Below, piece by piece: positions 7,528-18,072 of a DNA stretch of 51,991 nt. Both the position numbers and the translations under genes were made by a program. The notes under the pieces were generated by a model. It was not told the origin of the DNA, searched no databases, and saw only the letters and a program-made list of their open reading frames with translations. Source of the stretch: Sulfuritalea sp. (GTDB taxonomy: Bacteria; Pseudomonadota; Gammaproteobacteria; Burkholderiales; Rhodocyclaceae); the NCBI RefSeq assembly GCF_017302275.1, contig NZ_JAFLDR010000028.1:1-51991 (forward strand), given 5' to 3'. Each line of letters starts with the position of its first letter. The first letter of the stretch is position 1.

Positions 7528-8547
7528 ATGTGTACGACATGCGGCTGCGCCGCGGGCGAAGTGAAAATTGACGGTGACGATCCCCACCACGGGCACGAGC
7601 ATGTGCATGCCGACGGTACGCGCCACAGCCACGGCCATGAGCACGAAGGCGAGCATGGCCCCGACCATCCGCACACCCATGAACACGTCCATGCCGACGG
7701 CACTCGCCACAGTCACGACCACGGCCATGAAGGCGAACATGCCCATGACCACGGCCACCGCTATGCGCCGGCGCATTCCCACGCGGTGGCCCATTCCCAC
7801 GCCCCCGGCGTCAGCCAGAAGCGCATGGTGCAGATCGAGCAGGACATCCTGGCCAAGAACAACGCCTATGCCAAGCAGAACCGCGAGCGCCTGGCCGAGC
7901 GCGGCATTTTCACGCTGAACCTGGTGTCCAGCCCAGGCTCGGGCAAGACCACGCTGCTGTGCAAGACCATCGAGATGCTCAGGGGCAAGGCGTCGGTCGC
8001 CGTGATCGAAGGCGACCAGCAGACCGACCAGGATGCCGAACGCATTCGCGCCACGGGGGCGCCGGCGATCCAGATCAACACCGGCAAGGGCTGCCACCTC
8101 GACGCCCACATGGTCGGCCACGCCATGGAGAAGCTCGACCTGCGCGAGGATTCGCTGCTGATGGTGGAAAACGTCGGCAACCTGGTCTGCCCGGCGGCCT
8201 TCGACCTCGGTGAAGCGCACAAGGTGGTGATCCTCTCGGTCACCGAGGGCGAGGACAAGCCGATCAAGTACCCGGACATGTTCCGCGCTGCGACGCTGAT
8301 GCTGCTCAACAAGTGCGACCTGCTGCCCTATCTCAGCTTCAAGGTCGACGCCGCGATCGAATTCGCCCGCCGCGTCAATCCGGCCATCGAGGTGATCCAG
8401 GTCTCGGCGACCACGGGGCAGGGCATGGACGAGTGGCTGAAGTGGCTGGAAGTCGGCGCCCGCGACACGGCGACGAAGAAGCTGGCGACCGTCGATGCGC
8501 TGAAGCGGCGCGTGGCCGAACTCGAAGCCAGGCTCGGCGCCCGATGA
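7528..8547 (+). CDS. hypB: Nickel-binding GTPase HypB with His-rich N-terminus
   Basis: A 339-aa SIMIBI-class GTPase that drives nickel insertion. It begins MCTTCGC, the high-affinity CxxCGC nickel motif. A histidine-rich nickel-storage stretch follows (about residues 20-93). The GTPase core shows [11 protein letters not shown] (P-loop), [16 protein letters not shown] and NKCDLLP. I chose the ATG at 7528 because it restores the CxxCGC start. The C-terminal tail [10 protein letters not shown] encodes one copy of the interspersed motif described elsewhere. The stop overlaps the hypF start (ATGA). Confidence 0.95.
   Translation: MCTTCGCAAGEVKIDGDDPHHGHEHVHADGTRHSHGHEHEGEHGPDHPHTHEHVHADGTRHSHDHGHEGEHAHDHGHRYAPAHSHAVAHSHAPGVSQKRMVQIEQDILAKNNAYAKQNRERLAERGIFTLNLVSSPGSGKTTLLCKTIEMLRGKASVAVIEGDQQTDQDAERIRATGAPAIQINTGKGCHLDAHMVGHAMEKLDLREDSLLMVENVGNLVCPAAFDLGEAHKVVILSVTEGEDKPIKYPDMFRAATLMLLNKCDLLPYLSFKVDAAIEFARRVNPAIEVIQVSATTGQGMDEWLKWLEVGARDTATKKLATVDALKRRVAELEARLGAR
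7597..7764 (+). repeat. Tandem 84-bp duplication in the HypB His-rich region
   Basis: Two adjacent 28-codon units (7597-7680 and 7681-7764) both begin [12 protein letters not shown] and continue with similar HEGEH blocks. The synonymous third positions differ (gagcatgtgcat against gaacacgtccat). The duplication is therefore not very recent, or the protein sequence is kept by selection. It doubles the histidine content of the metal-storage region. Confidence 0.85.
8450..8473 (+). repeat. Interspersed motif copy 1 (in hypB)
   Basis: AAGTCGGCGCC followed by CGCGA and CACGGCGA. In the hypB frame it reads VGARDTAT, beyond the GTPase core. This frame is shared with three other genic copies. Confidence 0.7.
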
Positions 8548-9662
8548 CCGAGGCGGTAATTCCGCTGACTGCGCACTTCGCCGGCGCCGTGCCGGTGCTG
8601 GCGGCTGGCGCCTGGTTCAAGAACGCCTTGTGCGGCGTCAAGGGCGGTGAGGCCCGCATGTCGCGCGTGGTTGGCGACCTGAATACTCCGGAAGCCTGCA
8701 TAGCCCATGAACAGGAAGCCGAGACTCTGTTGGTTTGGCTCGGCGAGCCGGTGGCGATTGCCCACGACCTGCATCCCGATTTCCATTCCTCGCGCCATGC
8801 GGCCGGCATTGCGGCGCGGCTAGGCATCACCGCCGTCCCGGTGCAGCACCACCATGCACACATCGCCGCGGTCTGCGCCGAGCATGGTGAATGCGGCCCG
8901 GTGATTGGCCTCGCGCTGGACGGCGTTGGTCTCGGCACCGACAGCACGCCCTGGGGCGGTGAACTGCTGAAGGTCGAGGGCGCGCATTTCGAGCGCCTCG
9001 GCCATCTCGCGCCCCTGGCGCTGCCCGGCGGCGATCGCGCCGCGCGCGAACCCTGGCGAATGGCGGCTGCCGTGCTGCACGACCTCGGTCGCGGCCACGA
9101 GGTGGCGGCGCGCTATCCGGGCGAACCGGGCGTCCCCACGGTGCTGGCGATGCTGGAAAAGAAGCTGAACTGCCCGCGCACCTCGAGCGCCGGCCGCCTG
9201 TTCGACGCCGCTTCCGGCCTGCTCGGGCTTTGCCTGAAAATGGACATGGACGCCGAAGCGGCGATCAAGCTGGAGCAGGCGGCCACGCGGCGCATCGAGG
9301 CCGAAGGCTGGCCGCAAGCGATGGCCGATGGCTGGCGTCTCGACGATGGCGTGCTCGACCTGCGCCCGCTGCTGGGTGAACTCGCCGGCCAGCGCGATGC
9401 GGAGCAGGGCGCGGCCCTGTTCCATGCGACGCTGGTGGCGGCGCTCAGCGAGTGGACGCAGCGTGCCTGTGTATCGGCGGGAATCGAAACCGTGGCGCTT
9501 GGCGGGGGCTGCTTCTTCAACCGTCTGTTGTCGGCCGGCCTGCGTCGCGATTTGGAAGCTCTTGGACTGCGCATGCTGGCGCCGATCAAGCTGGTGCCCG
9601 GTGATGCGGGGCTGGCGCTGGGGCAGGCGTGGGTTGCGCTTCACTCGCTGGAGAGCCGATGA
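8544..9662 (+). CDS. hypF: Short HypF (HypF1-like), Kae1-type carbamoyltransferase domain only
   Basis: A 372-aa protein matching only the C-terminal part of full-length HypF (about 750 aa). The Kae1-like domain is intact: [34 protein letters not shown] and [11 protein letters not shown]. The acylphosphatase, zinc-finger and YrdC-like domains are missing. They are not hidden upstream, because that DNA is hypB. From memory, Ralstonia eutropha also has a short HypF1 of about this size next to hoxX-type genes, so this is probably a functional short form and not a broken gene. The source of the carbamoyl adenylate for cyanide synthesis is then unclear: a full HypF elsewhere, or another supplier. 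The start overlaps the hypB stop. Confidence 0.85.
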   Translation: MTEAVIPLTAHFAGAVPVLAAGAWFKNALCGVKGGEARMSRVVGDLNTPEACIAHEQEAETLLVWLGEPVAIAHDLHPDFHSSRHAAGIAARLGITAVPVQHHHAHIAAVCAEHGECGPVIGLALDGVGLGTDSTPWGGELLKVEGAHFERLGHLAPLALPGGDRAAREPWRMAAAVLHDLGRGHEVAARYPGEPGVPTVLAMLEKKLNCPRTSSAGRLFDAASGLLGLCLKMDMDAEAAIKLEQAATRRIEAEGWPQAMADGWRLDDGVLDLRPLLGELAGQRDAEQGAALFHATLVAALSEWTQRACVSAGIETVALGGGCFFNRLLSAGLRRDLEALGLRMLAPIKLVPGDAGLALGQAWVALHSLESR

Positions 9663-9690
9663 AAACATTCGCGGATTTGGCGCTGGCGCG

Positions 9691-9870
9691 GGATCTGGAG
9701 GGTGGGGTGTTCTACTCCGCTCATGTCATCCGTCGTCGCCCTTCGGGCTCCTCGCCCCACGGCTTGCCCTGCATGGCAAGCCGGCTGCGGCAGCGCGGAG
9801 CAGTGCTCCGCGAAACCCTGCCTACGCCCTTCTTTACTTCGCTGCGCAGAACACCCCACCCTCCAGATCC
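9691..9870. repeat. 180-bp element bounded by 23-bp perfect inverted repeats
   Basis: Positions 9691-9713 and 9848-9870 are perfect reverse complements over 23 bp, beginning GGATCTGGAGGGTGG. They enclose smaller hairpins: GCCC-TTC-GGGC at 9738-9748 and the two-stem unit at 9760-9812. A short frame overlapping the hypF stop runs through the element ([16 protein letters not shown]) but resembles nothing and is rejected as a gene. No target-site duplication is visible. Possible roles are a nonautonomous mobile element, an mRNA-stabilising structure or an attenuator within the hyp operon. Confidence 0.75.
9760..9812 (+). repeat. Two-hairpin repeat unit, copy A
   Basis: Stem 1 is CGGCTTGCC / GGCAAGCCG (9760-9768 / 9775-9783) with a 6-nt loop. 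The linker contains GGCTGCGGC. Stem 2 is CGCGGAGCA / TGCTCCGCG (9794-9802 / 9804-9812). A second copy on the other strand at 26997-27048 has the same layout with compensatory stem changes. Confidence 0.75.
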
Positions 9871-9915
9871 GGTGACGTTGTTGCTGTGCGACGGTTGCAC
9901 GGCAAGGGCGTATTC

Positions 9916-10019
9916 CGCCAAGGGGGATGGGTGGCCGACGCAGCGAGGTAAAGGGGGAGAGTCGGGCGAAGCCCGGCTCGGAGGACACGAGCAGCGGCGG
10001 TCACCCATCCCCCTTGGCG
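9916..10019. repeat. 104-bp palindromic element before hypC
   Basis: Arms 9916-9936 and 9999-10019 are reverse complements with one mismatch in 21 bp (CGCCAAGGGGGATGGGTG on the left). An inner hairpin GAGTCGGGC-GAA-GCCCGGCTC occupies 9959-9979. The right arm ends 18 bp before the hypC start codon, so in the mRNA this structure would sit at the ribosome-binding region of hypC. Confidence 0.7.
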
Positions 10020-10037
10020 TGCTCTGAGGAAACTAAT

Positions 10038-10271
10038 ATGTGTTTGGCACTTCCAGTAAAAGTAATAGAAGTCGGCGCCAATGACACGGCGATAGTGGAC
10101 CTGGGCGGTGTACGGAAAGAAATTTCACTGGCGTTACTGTCAGACGTGCAGGTTGGCGACTACGTGATCCTGCATGTCGGCTATGCGCTGACCAAACTCG
10201 ATCCTGAAGAGGCCGAGAAGACCCTGGCGCTGTTTGCCGAAATGAACGCGGAAGCCGGCGCGGCCTCGTGA
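10038..10271 (+). CDS. hypC: Hydrogenase maturation chaperone HypC
   Basis: A 77-aa HypC starting MCLALPVKVIEVG, with the essential Cys2. It partners HypD in building and carrying the Fe(CN)2CO unit. Second HypC-family gene of the locus (the other is at 5965). Its place directly before hypD suggests the general HypC. The ATG was chosen to give the obligatory MCL start. Immediately upstream lie the palindromic elements. The stop overlaps the hypD GTG start. Confidence 0.9.
   Translation: MCLALPVKVIEVGANDTAIVDLGGVRKEISLALLSDVQVGDYVILHVGYALTKLDPEEAEKTLALFAEMNAEAGAAS
10069..10092 (+). repeat. Interspersed motif copy 2 (in hypC)
   Basis: AAGTCGGCGCCAATGA then CACGGCGA, read as VGANDTAI in HypC. 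HypC proteins usually tolerate variation in this strand region. Confidence 0.65.
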
Positions 10272-11395
10272 AATACATCGACGAATTTCGCGATGGCGAA
10301 CTGGCGAGGAATCTCGGTGCCAGTATTGCCGCCACGGTCCAGCCCGGGCGCAACTACAGCTTCATGGAATTCTGCGGCGGACATACCCATGCGATTTCGC
10401 GTTATGGCTTGAGCGACCTGCTGCCGCCCACGGTGCGCATGGTGCATGGTCCCGGCTGCCCGGTCTGCGTGCTGCCCATCGGTCGCGTCGACCTGGCGAT
10501 CCGGCTGGCGCTGGAGCGGGGCGTGATCCTGTGCACCTACGGCGATACGCTGCGCGTACCGGCTTCCGACGGGCTTTCGCTGATGAAGGCGAAAGCGCGC
10601 GGCGGCGATATCCGCATGGTGTATTCGACCATCGACGCGCTGCAGATCGCCCGCGACAATCCGGATTGCGAAGTGGTGTTCTTCGCCATCGGCTTCGAGA
10701 CCACCACGCCGCCGACGGCGGTGGCGATCCAGCAGGCCGATGCCGAAGGGCTGAAGAATTTCAGCGTGCTCTGCTGCCACGTGCTGACGCCTTCGGCGAT
10801 CAGCAACATCCTCGAATCGCCGGAAGTGCGGCAATGGGGCACGGTGCCGCTCGACGGCTTCATCGGCCCGGCCCATGTGTCCACCGTGATCGGCAGCCGG
10901 CCCTACGAATTCTTCGCCGAGGAATACCGCAAGCCCGTGGTCATCGCCGGCTTCGAGCCGCTGGACGTGATGCAGGCCATCCTGATGCTGGTGCGCCAGG
11001 TCAATGAAGGGCGCGCCGCGGTCGAGAACGAGTTCGCCCGCGCCGTGACGCGCGACGGCAACCTCAAGGCGCAGGACCGCGTCGCCGATGTCTTCGAACT
11101 GCGCCGCGAATTCGAGTGGCGCGGCTTGTCGGTCGTGCCCTATTCGGCGCTGCGCATCCGCCAGCGTTACGCTGCCTTCGACGCGGAGCGCCGCTTCAAT
11201 CTGGACTACCGCTCGGTGCCGGACAACAAGGCCTGCGAATGTGGCGCGATACTCCGTGGCGTCAAGCGCCCGCAGGACTGCAAGATATTTGGCACCGTGT
11301 GCACGCCCGAGAATCCGATCGGCTCCTGCATGGTGAGCTCGGAGGGCGCCTGCGCCGCGCACTACAGCTACGGACGATACAAGGACATGCACTGA
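10268..11395 (+). CDS. hypD: Hydrogenase maturation scaffold HypD
   Basis: A 375-aa iron-sulfur protein that, with HypC, reduces thiocarboxamide from HypE to cyanide and assembles Fe(CN)2CO. Motifs seen: FCGGHTHAISRYG, HGPGCPVC and CTYGD. The C-terminal 4Fe-4S cysteines lie in ECGAILRG, DCKIFGTVC and GSCMVSSEGACAAHYSYGR. It starts with GTG 10268, overlapping the hypC stop (GTGA). The stop overlaps the hypE ATG. Confidence 0.95.
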   Translation: MKYIDEFRDGELARNLGASIAATVQPGRNYSFMEFCGGHTHAISRYGLSDLLPPTVRMVHGPGCPVCVLPIGRVDLAIRLALERGVILCTYGDTLRVPASDGLSLMKAKARGGDIRMVYSTIDALQIARDNPDCEVVFFAIGFETTTPPTAVAIQQADAEGLKNFSVLCCHVLTPSAISNILESPEVRQWGTVPLDGFIGPAHVSTVIGSRPYEFFAEEYRKPVVIAGFEPLDVMQAILMLVRQVNEGRAAVENEFARAVTRDGNLKAQDRVADVFELRREFEWRGLSVVPYSALRIRQRYAAFDAERRFNLDYRSVPDNKACECGAILRGVKRPQDCKIFGTVCTPENPIGSCMVSSEGACAAHYSYGRYKDMH

Positions 11396-12459
11396 TGGGC
11401 GAGGTCAAGAGGGGCTACGTGCGGCCACTGGACTTGAAGCACGGCTGCGTCGACCTGACGCACGGCTCGGGTGGGCGCTCGATGGTGCAGCTAATTTCCG
11501 AGCTCTTCGCCAAACACCTCGGCAACGAATACCTTGGACAGGGCAACGACGGCGCCGTGCTGCCGGCGCCGACTTTCAGGGGGCGCCCCGGACGCCTGGT
11601 GATGTCCACCGATTCGCATGTCGTCTCGCCGCTGTTTTTCCCCGGCGGCGACATCGGCTGCCTCTCGGTGCATGGCACGGTGAACGACGTGGCCGTGATG
11701 GGTGCCACGCCGCTCTACCTGTCGGCCGGATTCATCCTCGAGGAGGGCTTTCCGCTGGGCGACCTGGCGCGCATCGTCGAGTCCATGGCCGCCGCCGCGA
11801 AAGAGGCCGGCATGCCGGTGGTGACCGGCGACACCAAGGTGGTCGAGCGCGGCAAGGGCGACGGCGTCTTCATCACCACCACGGGCGTTGGCGTGCTGCC
11901 CGACGGCCTCGAGCTCGGTGGCAGCCGCGCGCGGCCGGGCGACGTGATCCTGGTTTCCGGCTCGCTGGGCGACCACGGCGTCGCCATCATGAGCAAGCGC
12001 GAGAACCTGACCTTCGAAGCGACCATCGAATCCGACACCGCGGCCCTGAACGGTCTGATCGCCGCGATGTTGGCCACCGGCGCCGGCCTGCGCTGCCTGC
12101 GCGATCCCACGCGCGGCGGGCTGGCGGCGACGCTCAACGAAATCGCCGGGCAGTCGGGCGTCGGCATGATGCTCTACGAGAAGGCGATCCCGGTGAAACC
12201 GGTGGTCGCCGCGGCCTGCGAATTCCTCGGCCTCGACCCGCTCTATGTCGCCAACGAAGGCAAGTTGGTGGTGATCTGCGATGCGCCCGATGCCGAACTG
12301 CTGCTCAACGCCATGCGCGCCCATCCGCTGGGGCGCGACGCCTGCTACATTGGCGACGTGATCGCCGACGACCACCATTTCGTGCAGATGACAACCACGT
12401 TTGGCGGCAAACGCATCGTCGATTGGCTGGCGGGCGACCAGTTGCCCCGCATTTGCTGA
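11395..12459 (+). CDS. hypE: Carbamoyl dehydratase HypE
   Basis: A 354-aa PurM/ThiL-fold ATPase. It dehydrates the carbamoyl group that HypF places on its C-terminal cysteine into thiocyanate, the cyanide donor for the active site. The protein ends in PRIC, so the acceptor cysteine is present. Other motifs: HGSGG, GNDGAVL, STDSHVVSPLFFPGGDIG, DPTRGGLAATLNE. The ATG at 11395 overlaps the hypD stop. An antisense copy of the interspersed motif lies at 11551-11576 in the LPAPTF coding stretch. Confidence 0.95.
   Translation: MGEVKRGYVRPLDLKHGCVDLTHGSGGRSMVQLISELFAKHLGNEYLGQGNDGAVLPAPTFRGRPGRLVMSTDSHVVSPLFFPGGDIGCLSVHGTVNDVAVMGATPLYLSAGFILEEGFPLGDLARIVESMAAAAKEAGMPVVTGDTKVVERGKGDGVFITTTGVGVLPDGLELGGSRARPGDVILVSGSLGDHGVAIMSKRENLTFEATIESDTAALNGLIAAMLATGAGLRCLRDPTRGGLAATLNEIAGQSGVGMMLYEKAIPVKPVVAAACEFLGLDPLYVANEGKLVVICDAPDAELLLNAMRAHPLGRDACYIGDVIADDHHFVQMTTTFGGKRIVDWLAGDQLPRIC
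11551..11576 (-). repeat. Interspersed motif copy 3 (antisense in hypE)
   Basis: On the minus strand: AAAGTCGGCGCCGGC, two bases, CACGGCGCC. The hypE product reads AVLPAPTF here, so the protein meaning differs from the sense-strand copies. Confidence 0.65.
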
Positions 12460-12470
12460 GTGGCCTGCCG

Positions 12471-14203
12471 ATGCGCATCCTGCTCCTGACCCACGCCTTC
12501 AACAGCCTGACGCAGCGGCTGGGTGCGGCATTGCAGGGGTGTGGACACGAGATATCGATCGAGTTCGACATCGCCGACAGCGTCGCCGAGGAGGCCGTGG
12601 CGCTGTTCAGACCCGACCTGATCGTCGCGCCCTACCTGCGCCGCGCGATCCCCGCTTCGATCTGGCGGCGGCATGTGTGCCTGGTCGTGCATCCCGGCAT
12701 CGTCGGCGATCGCGGTCCATCTGCGCTTGACTGGGCCTTGCTGGAAGGCGCGGCGGAGTGGGGCGTGACAGTGCTGCAGGCGGAAGCCGAGATGGATGCC
12801 GGGCCGGTCTGGGCCACGGCGAAGTTTTCGCTGCGCGCGGCGAAGAAATCCAGCATCTATCGCAACGAGGTGACGCAGGCGGCGGTGACGGCCGTGCTGC
12901 AGGCCGTCGAGCGTTACGCGGCGCACGAACTGCCGACGCCGCTGGCCGACTGGCCCGGCGCGCGCGGCCGCCTGCGGCCGCTGATGACGCAGACTGAGCG
13001 CGCTATCGACTGGCAGCAGGACGACAGCGCCACCGTGCTGCGCAAGATCGACGCCGCCGACGGCTTTCCCGGCGTCGCCGACAGCCTTTTCGGCATTCCC
13101 TGCCAGATCTTCGATGCCTGGCCGGAGGCGCGTTTGCATGGTGGGCCGGACGCCGCCCCGGGCGATGTCGTGGCCCGGCGCGAGACGGCGCTGTTGCGGC
13201 GCACCCGCGACGGTGCGATCTGGATCGGCCATGCCAGACGCGAAGGAGATTTCAAGCTGCCGGCGACGCTGGCCTTTGCCGCCGAGGCCGCGCAGTTGCC
13301 CGACGCGCCGCTGGCCGGCTGGGCACGCGCCGACCACGCCACCTGGCAGGACATCGCCTGGGAAGAATCGGGTAGTGACGAAAATGCGGTGGGCTTCCTG
13401 CATTTCGAGTTCTATAACGGCGCGATGTCCACCGCGCAGTGCCGTCGCTTGCGCGAAGCCCTGGCCTGGGCCAAGGCGCGCCCGGTGCGCGTGATCGTCT
13501 TGCAGGGCGGTGCCGACTTCTGGTCCAATGGCATCCACCTCAACGTGATCGAGGCGGCGAGCCTCAACGACGGATCGCCGGCCGACGAATCCTGGCACAA
13601 CATCAACGCGATGAACGACCTGGCCCTGGAACTCATCGACAGCGGCAAACAGATCACCATCGCCGCGCTGGGGGGCAATGCCGGCGCCGGCGGCTGCTTC
13701 CTGGCGCGTGCCGCCGACCTGGTGTGGGCGCGCGACGGCGTGATGCTGAACCCGCACTACAAGAACATGGGCAACCTCTACGGCTCGGAATACTGGACCT
13801 ACCTGCTGCCGCGCCGCGTCGGCGACCAGGGCGCGCGCGACATCATGCGCAACCGCCAGCCGCTGACCGCGCAGGCCGCGGTCGGGACCGGCTTCAGCGA
13901 TGCCTGCCTGGCCGGCGATGCCGCGGCCTTCCGCACCGACGTGGCGCGGCGCGCCATGGAGATCGCATCGGCCCCGGACCTGAACGAACGCCTTGCCGCG
14001 AAGCGCGAGCGCCGCGCCAGGGACGAAGCGGAAAAGCCACTCGCCGCCTACCGCGCGGAGGAACTGGCGCAGATGCGGCGCAACTTCTACGGCTTCGACC
14101 CGAGCTACCATGTCGCGCGCCACCATTTCGTGCGCAAGTCGCTGGCATCTTGGACCCCGCGCCATCTGGCGCGGCACCGCGACCTCGGCTGGACCGTTCC
14201 CGA

Positions 14204-14207
<4 letters not shown>
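12471..14207 (+). CDS. hoxX: HoxX/HypX, O2-dependent CO-forming hydrogenase maturation enzyme
   Basis: A 578-aa two-domain protein. The N-terminal half resembles formyl-tetrahydrofolate transferases (HPGIVGDRGPSALDWALLEG). The C-terminal half resembles enoyl-CoA hydratases (FWSNGIHLNVIEAA, LGGNAGAGGCFLARAAD). HypX family members convert the formyl group of N10-formyl-THF, via formyl-CoA, to CO for the active-site iron and are tied to aerobic hydrogenase use. I chose ATG 12471, which gives the family start MRILLLTHAFNSL, 11 bp after hypE. The stop overlaps hoxA. Its pairing with a Hyb-type (usually anaerobic) enzyme is notable. Confidence 0.92.
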
Positions 14208-15636
<1,429 letters not shown>

Positions 15637-15640
<4 letters not shown>

Positions 15641-16629
15641 ATCTGCTCTGGCTCCAGTCGGGCGGTTGCGGCGGTTGCACCCTGTCCTGGCTGGGCAGCG
15701 AGCAGGGCCCGCTGTTCCGCCTGCTGGCGGACGAGGGCATCGAGATCCTGTGGCATCCGAGCCTGTCCGAGGCCTGCCTGGATGACGCGCGCGAACTGAT
15801 CGCGCGCTGTGCCGACGGCAGGGAATCGGTCGATGTGCTGTGCGTTGAAGGCTCCCTGCTGCGCGGGCCGCGCGGCAGCGGCGGCTTTCATCGCTTCGGC
15901 GGTGGCGCCAGACCGATGATCGACTGGATCAAGCAGATCGCCGGGCGCGCGAAGCATGTCGTCGCCATCGGCAGTTGCTCGGCCTGGGGCGGCATTACCG
16001 CGGCGGGCATGAACCCGACCGATGCCTGCGGCCTGCAGTACGACGGCGAAATGGCCGGCGGCCTGCTCGGGCCCGAGTTTCGCGACCCGAGCGGCCTGCC
16101 GGTGATCAACGTCGCCGGTTGTCCGCCGCATCCGGACTGGATGACAGAGACGCTGGCGGCACTGGCACATGGGCGTCTCGGCGCGGCCCAGCTCGATGAC
16201 TACGGCCGGCCGCGCTTCTATGCCGACCAACTGGTGCACCACGGCTGTCCTCGCAACGAGTACTACGAATTCAAGGCCAGCGCCCAGAAACATTCCGACC
16301 AGGGCTGCCTCATGGAGCATCTGGGGTGTGCCGGTACCCAGGCCCATGCCGATTGCAACCAGCGGCTGTGGAACGGCGAAGGTTCCTGCCTGCGCGGCGG
16401 CTACGCCTGCATCCGCTGCACCGAGCCGGGCTTCGAGGAACCTGGCCACGCCTTCGAAACCACGCCCAAGGTAGCCGGCATCCCCATCGGCCTGCCGGCC
16501 GACATGCCCAAGGCCTGGTTCATCGCGCTCGCCGCCCTGTCGAAATCGGCAACGCCGGCGCGTGTGCGCGAGAACGCCACGGCCGACCACCAGCTGCGCG
16601 CGCCGTCGGTCAAGCGCAATAAAAAATGA
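15637..16629 (+). CDS. hoxB: Regulatory (H2-sensing) hydrogenase small subunit
   Basis: A 330-aa cytoplasmic small subunit of the HoxB/HupU type (group 2b). There is no Tat signal; it starts directly MNLLWLQSGGCGGC, with Cys11 and Cys14 binding the proximal cluster. Further ligands: GSCSAWGG, AGCPPHPDW, HHGC, GCLMEHLGC, GSCLRGGYACIRC. With HoxC it senses H2 and signals to HoxJ. The C-terminal tail is basic. It overlaps hoxA and hoxC by 4 bp each, so the sensor is co-transcribed with its response regulator. Confidence 0.94.
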
Positions 16630-18068
16630 CCCGTCGCATTGTCGGCCCCTTCAATCGCGTCGAGGGCGACCTTGAGGTCACGCTCGACATCGACGCCGGG
16701 CAGGTAGCAGCGGCCTATGTCAATTCGCCGCTGTATCGCGGCTTCGAACAAATCCTGCAAGGCAAGCTGCCGGCCGATGCGCTGGTGCTGGTGCCGCGCA
16801 TCTGCGGCATCTGCTCGGTGGCGCAATCGGCCGCCGCCGCGCTGGCGCTGGCCGATGCGGCGGGCATCGCGCCGCCGGCCAACGGCCGCCTGTCCGCAAA
16901 CCTGACGCTGGCGGCGGAAAACATGGCCGACCACTTCACGCATTTCTACCTGTTCTTCATGCCTGACTTCGCCCGTGCGGAATATAAAAGTCGGCGCTGG
17001 CACCACGGCGCCGCGGAGCGCTTCCGCGCCACGGTCGGCACCGCGGTCAACGAAGTGCTGCCGGGGCGCGCCCGCTTCATGCAGGCGATGGGCCTCCTCG
17101 CCGGCAAGTGGCCTCACACGCTGGCGGTGCAGCCGGGCGGCTCGACGCGGCCGCTGCAGAGTTCCGAGGTCTTCCGCCTGCATCGCATCGTCCGCGAATT
17201 CCGCGCCTTCCTCGAAAGCGTCACCTTCGGCGCCCGTCTGGAGGTGATCGCGGCGATTTCGAGCCGTGGCGAACTCGAATCCTGGGCCGCATCCGGTCAG
17301 GGCGGCGACTTGCGAAGCTTCCTCGCGATCGCCGCCGACCTCGACCTCTGGCGACTCGGGCGCGGTACCGACCGCTACATGAGTTACGGTTGCTACGACG
17401 AAGGCGGTCGTCGGTTGTTCCCGGCCGGCGTGTGGCACGGCGCGCCATGTGCGCTGGATGCCGCCCTGATCGACGAGGACACCAGCCACGCCTGGTACGC
17501 CGCCACCGGACAGGCCCAGCCACCAGCCGAGGGCAGCACGCTGCCGGTGGCCGAGAAGGAGGGAGCCTATTCGTGGTGCAAGGCACCGCGCCTGGGCGGC
17601 CAGGTGGTGGAAACCGGCGCACTGGCGCGGCAGATGGTGGCGGGGCATCCGCTGGCGCGCGACATGGTCGCCCGCGACGGCGGCAGCGTCGCCGCCCGCG
17701 TTGTCGCCCGCCTGCTGGAGCTGGCCCTGGTGCTGCCGGCGATGGAACGCTGGCTCGGTGAATTGGTGCCCGGTGAACCCTGGTGCATCACGGCGGGGCT
17801 GGCGGACGAAACCTCCGGCACAGGCCTCGTCGAGGCTGCGCGAGGTTCGCTGGGTCACTGGCTGACGGTGCGCCGCGGCCGCATCCACAATTACCAGATC
17901 ATCGCCCCGACCACCTGGAATTTCTCGCCGCGCGACTCGGGGGGCCAGCCCGGCGCTCTCGAACAGGCGCTGGCCGGCCTGCCGGCCGATCCAGCCGCGC
18001 CGCTGCCGGCGGCCATTCACCACGTGGTTCGCAGCTTCGATCCGTGCATGGTCTGCACGGTGCATTGA
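16626..18068 (+). CDS. hoxC: Regulatory hydrogenase large subunit
   Basis: A 480-aa catalytic-type subunit of the H2 sensor. The active-site motifs are RICGICSVAQS and the very C-terminal DPCMVCTVH. The protein ends exactly at that His, so it lacks the cleavable peptide found in HybC. This is the hallmark of HoxC/HupV, and no protease step is needed. It follows hoxB with a 4-bp overlap. Its stop lies 4 bp from the end of the convergent GGDEF/EAL gene, and no terminator is visible in between. Confidence 0.94.
   Translation: MTRRIVGPFNRVEGDLEVTLDIDAGQVAAAYVNSPLYRGFEQILQGKLPADALVLVPRICGICSVAQSAAAALALADAAGIAPPANGRLSANLTLAAENMADHFTHFYLFFMPDFARAEYKSRRWHHGAAERFRATVGTAVNEVLPGRARFMQAMGLLAGKWPHTLAVQPGGSTRPLQSSEVFRLHRIVREFRAFLESVTFGARLEVIAAISSRGELESWAASGQGGDLRSFLAIAADLDLWRLGRGTDRYMSYGCYDEGGRRLFPAGVWHGAPCALDAALIDEDTSHAWYAATGQAQPPAEGSTLPVAEKEGAYSWCKAPRLGGQVVETGALARQMVAGHPLARDMVARDGGSVAARVVARLLELALVLPAMERWLGELVPGEPWCITAGLADETSGTGLVEAARGSLGHWLTVRRGRIHNYQIIAPTTWNFSPRDSGGQPGALEQALAGLPADPAAPLPAAIHHVVRSFDPCMVCTVH
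16986..17010 (+). repeat. Interspersed motif copy 5 (in hoxC)
   Basis: AAAAGTCGGCGCTGGC, AC, CACGGCG, preceded by AATAT. The AT-rich 5' flank stands out in this GC-rich gene. In the hoxC frame it encodes KSRRWHHGAA. Confidence 0.7.
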
Positions 18069-18072
18069 TCCG

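Noticed and set aside
8313-8543. Possible N-terminal extension of HypF with a zinc-finger part
   Set aside because: The upstream codons are hypB read in another frame, with none of the CxxC zinc-finger or acylphosphatase motifs.
9659-10027. Short frame starting [16 protein letters not shown] after hypF
   Set aside because: It runs through two inverted-repeat elements and ends in low-likeness sequence; no family and no independent Shine-Dalgarno.
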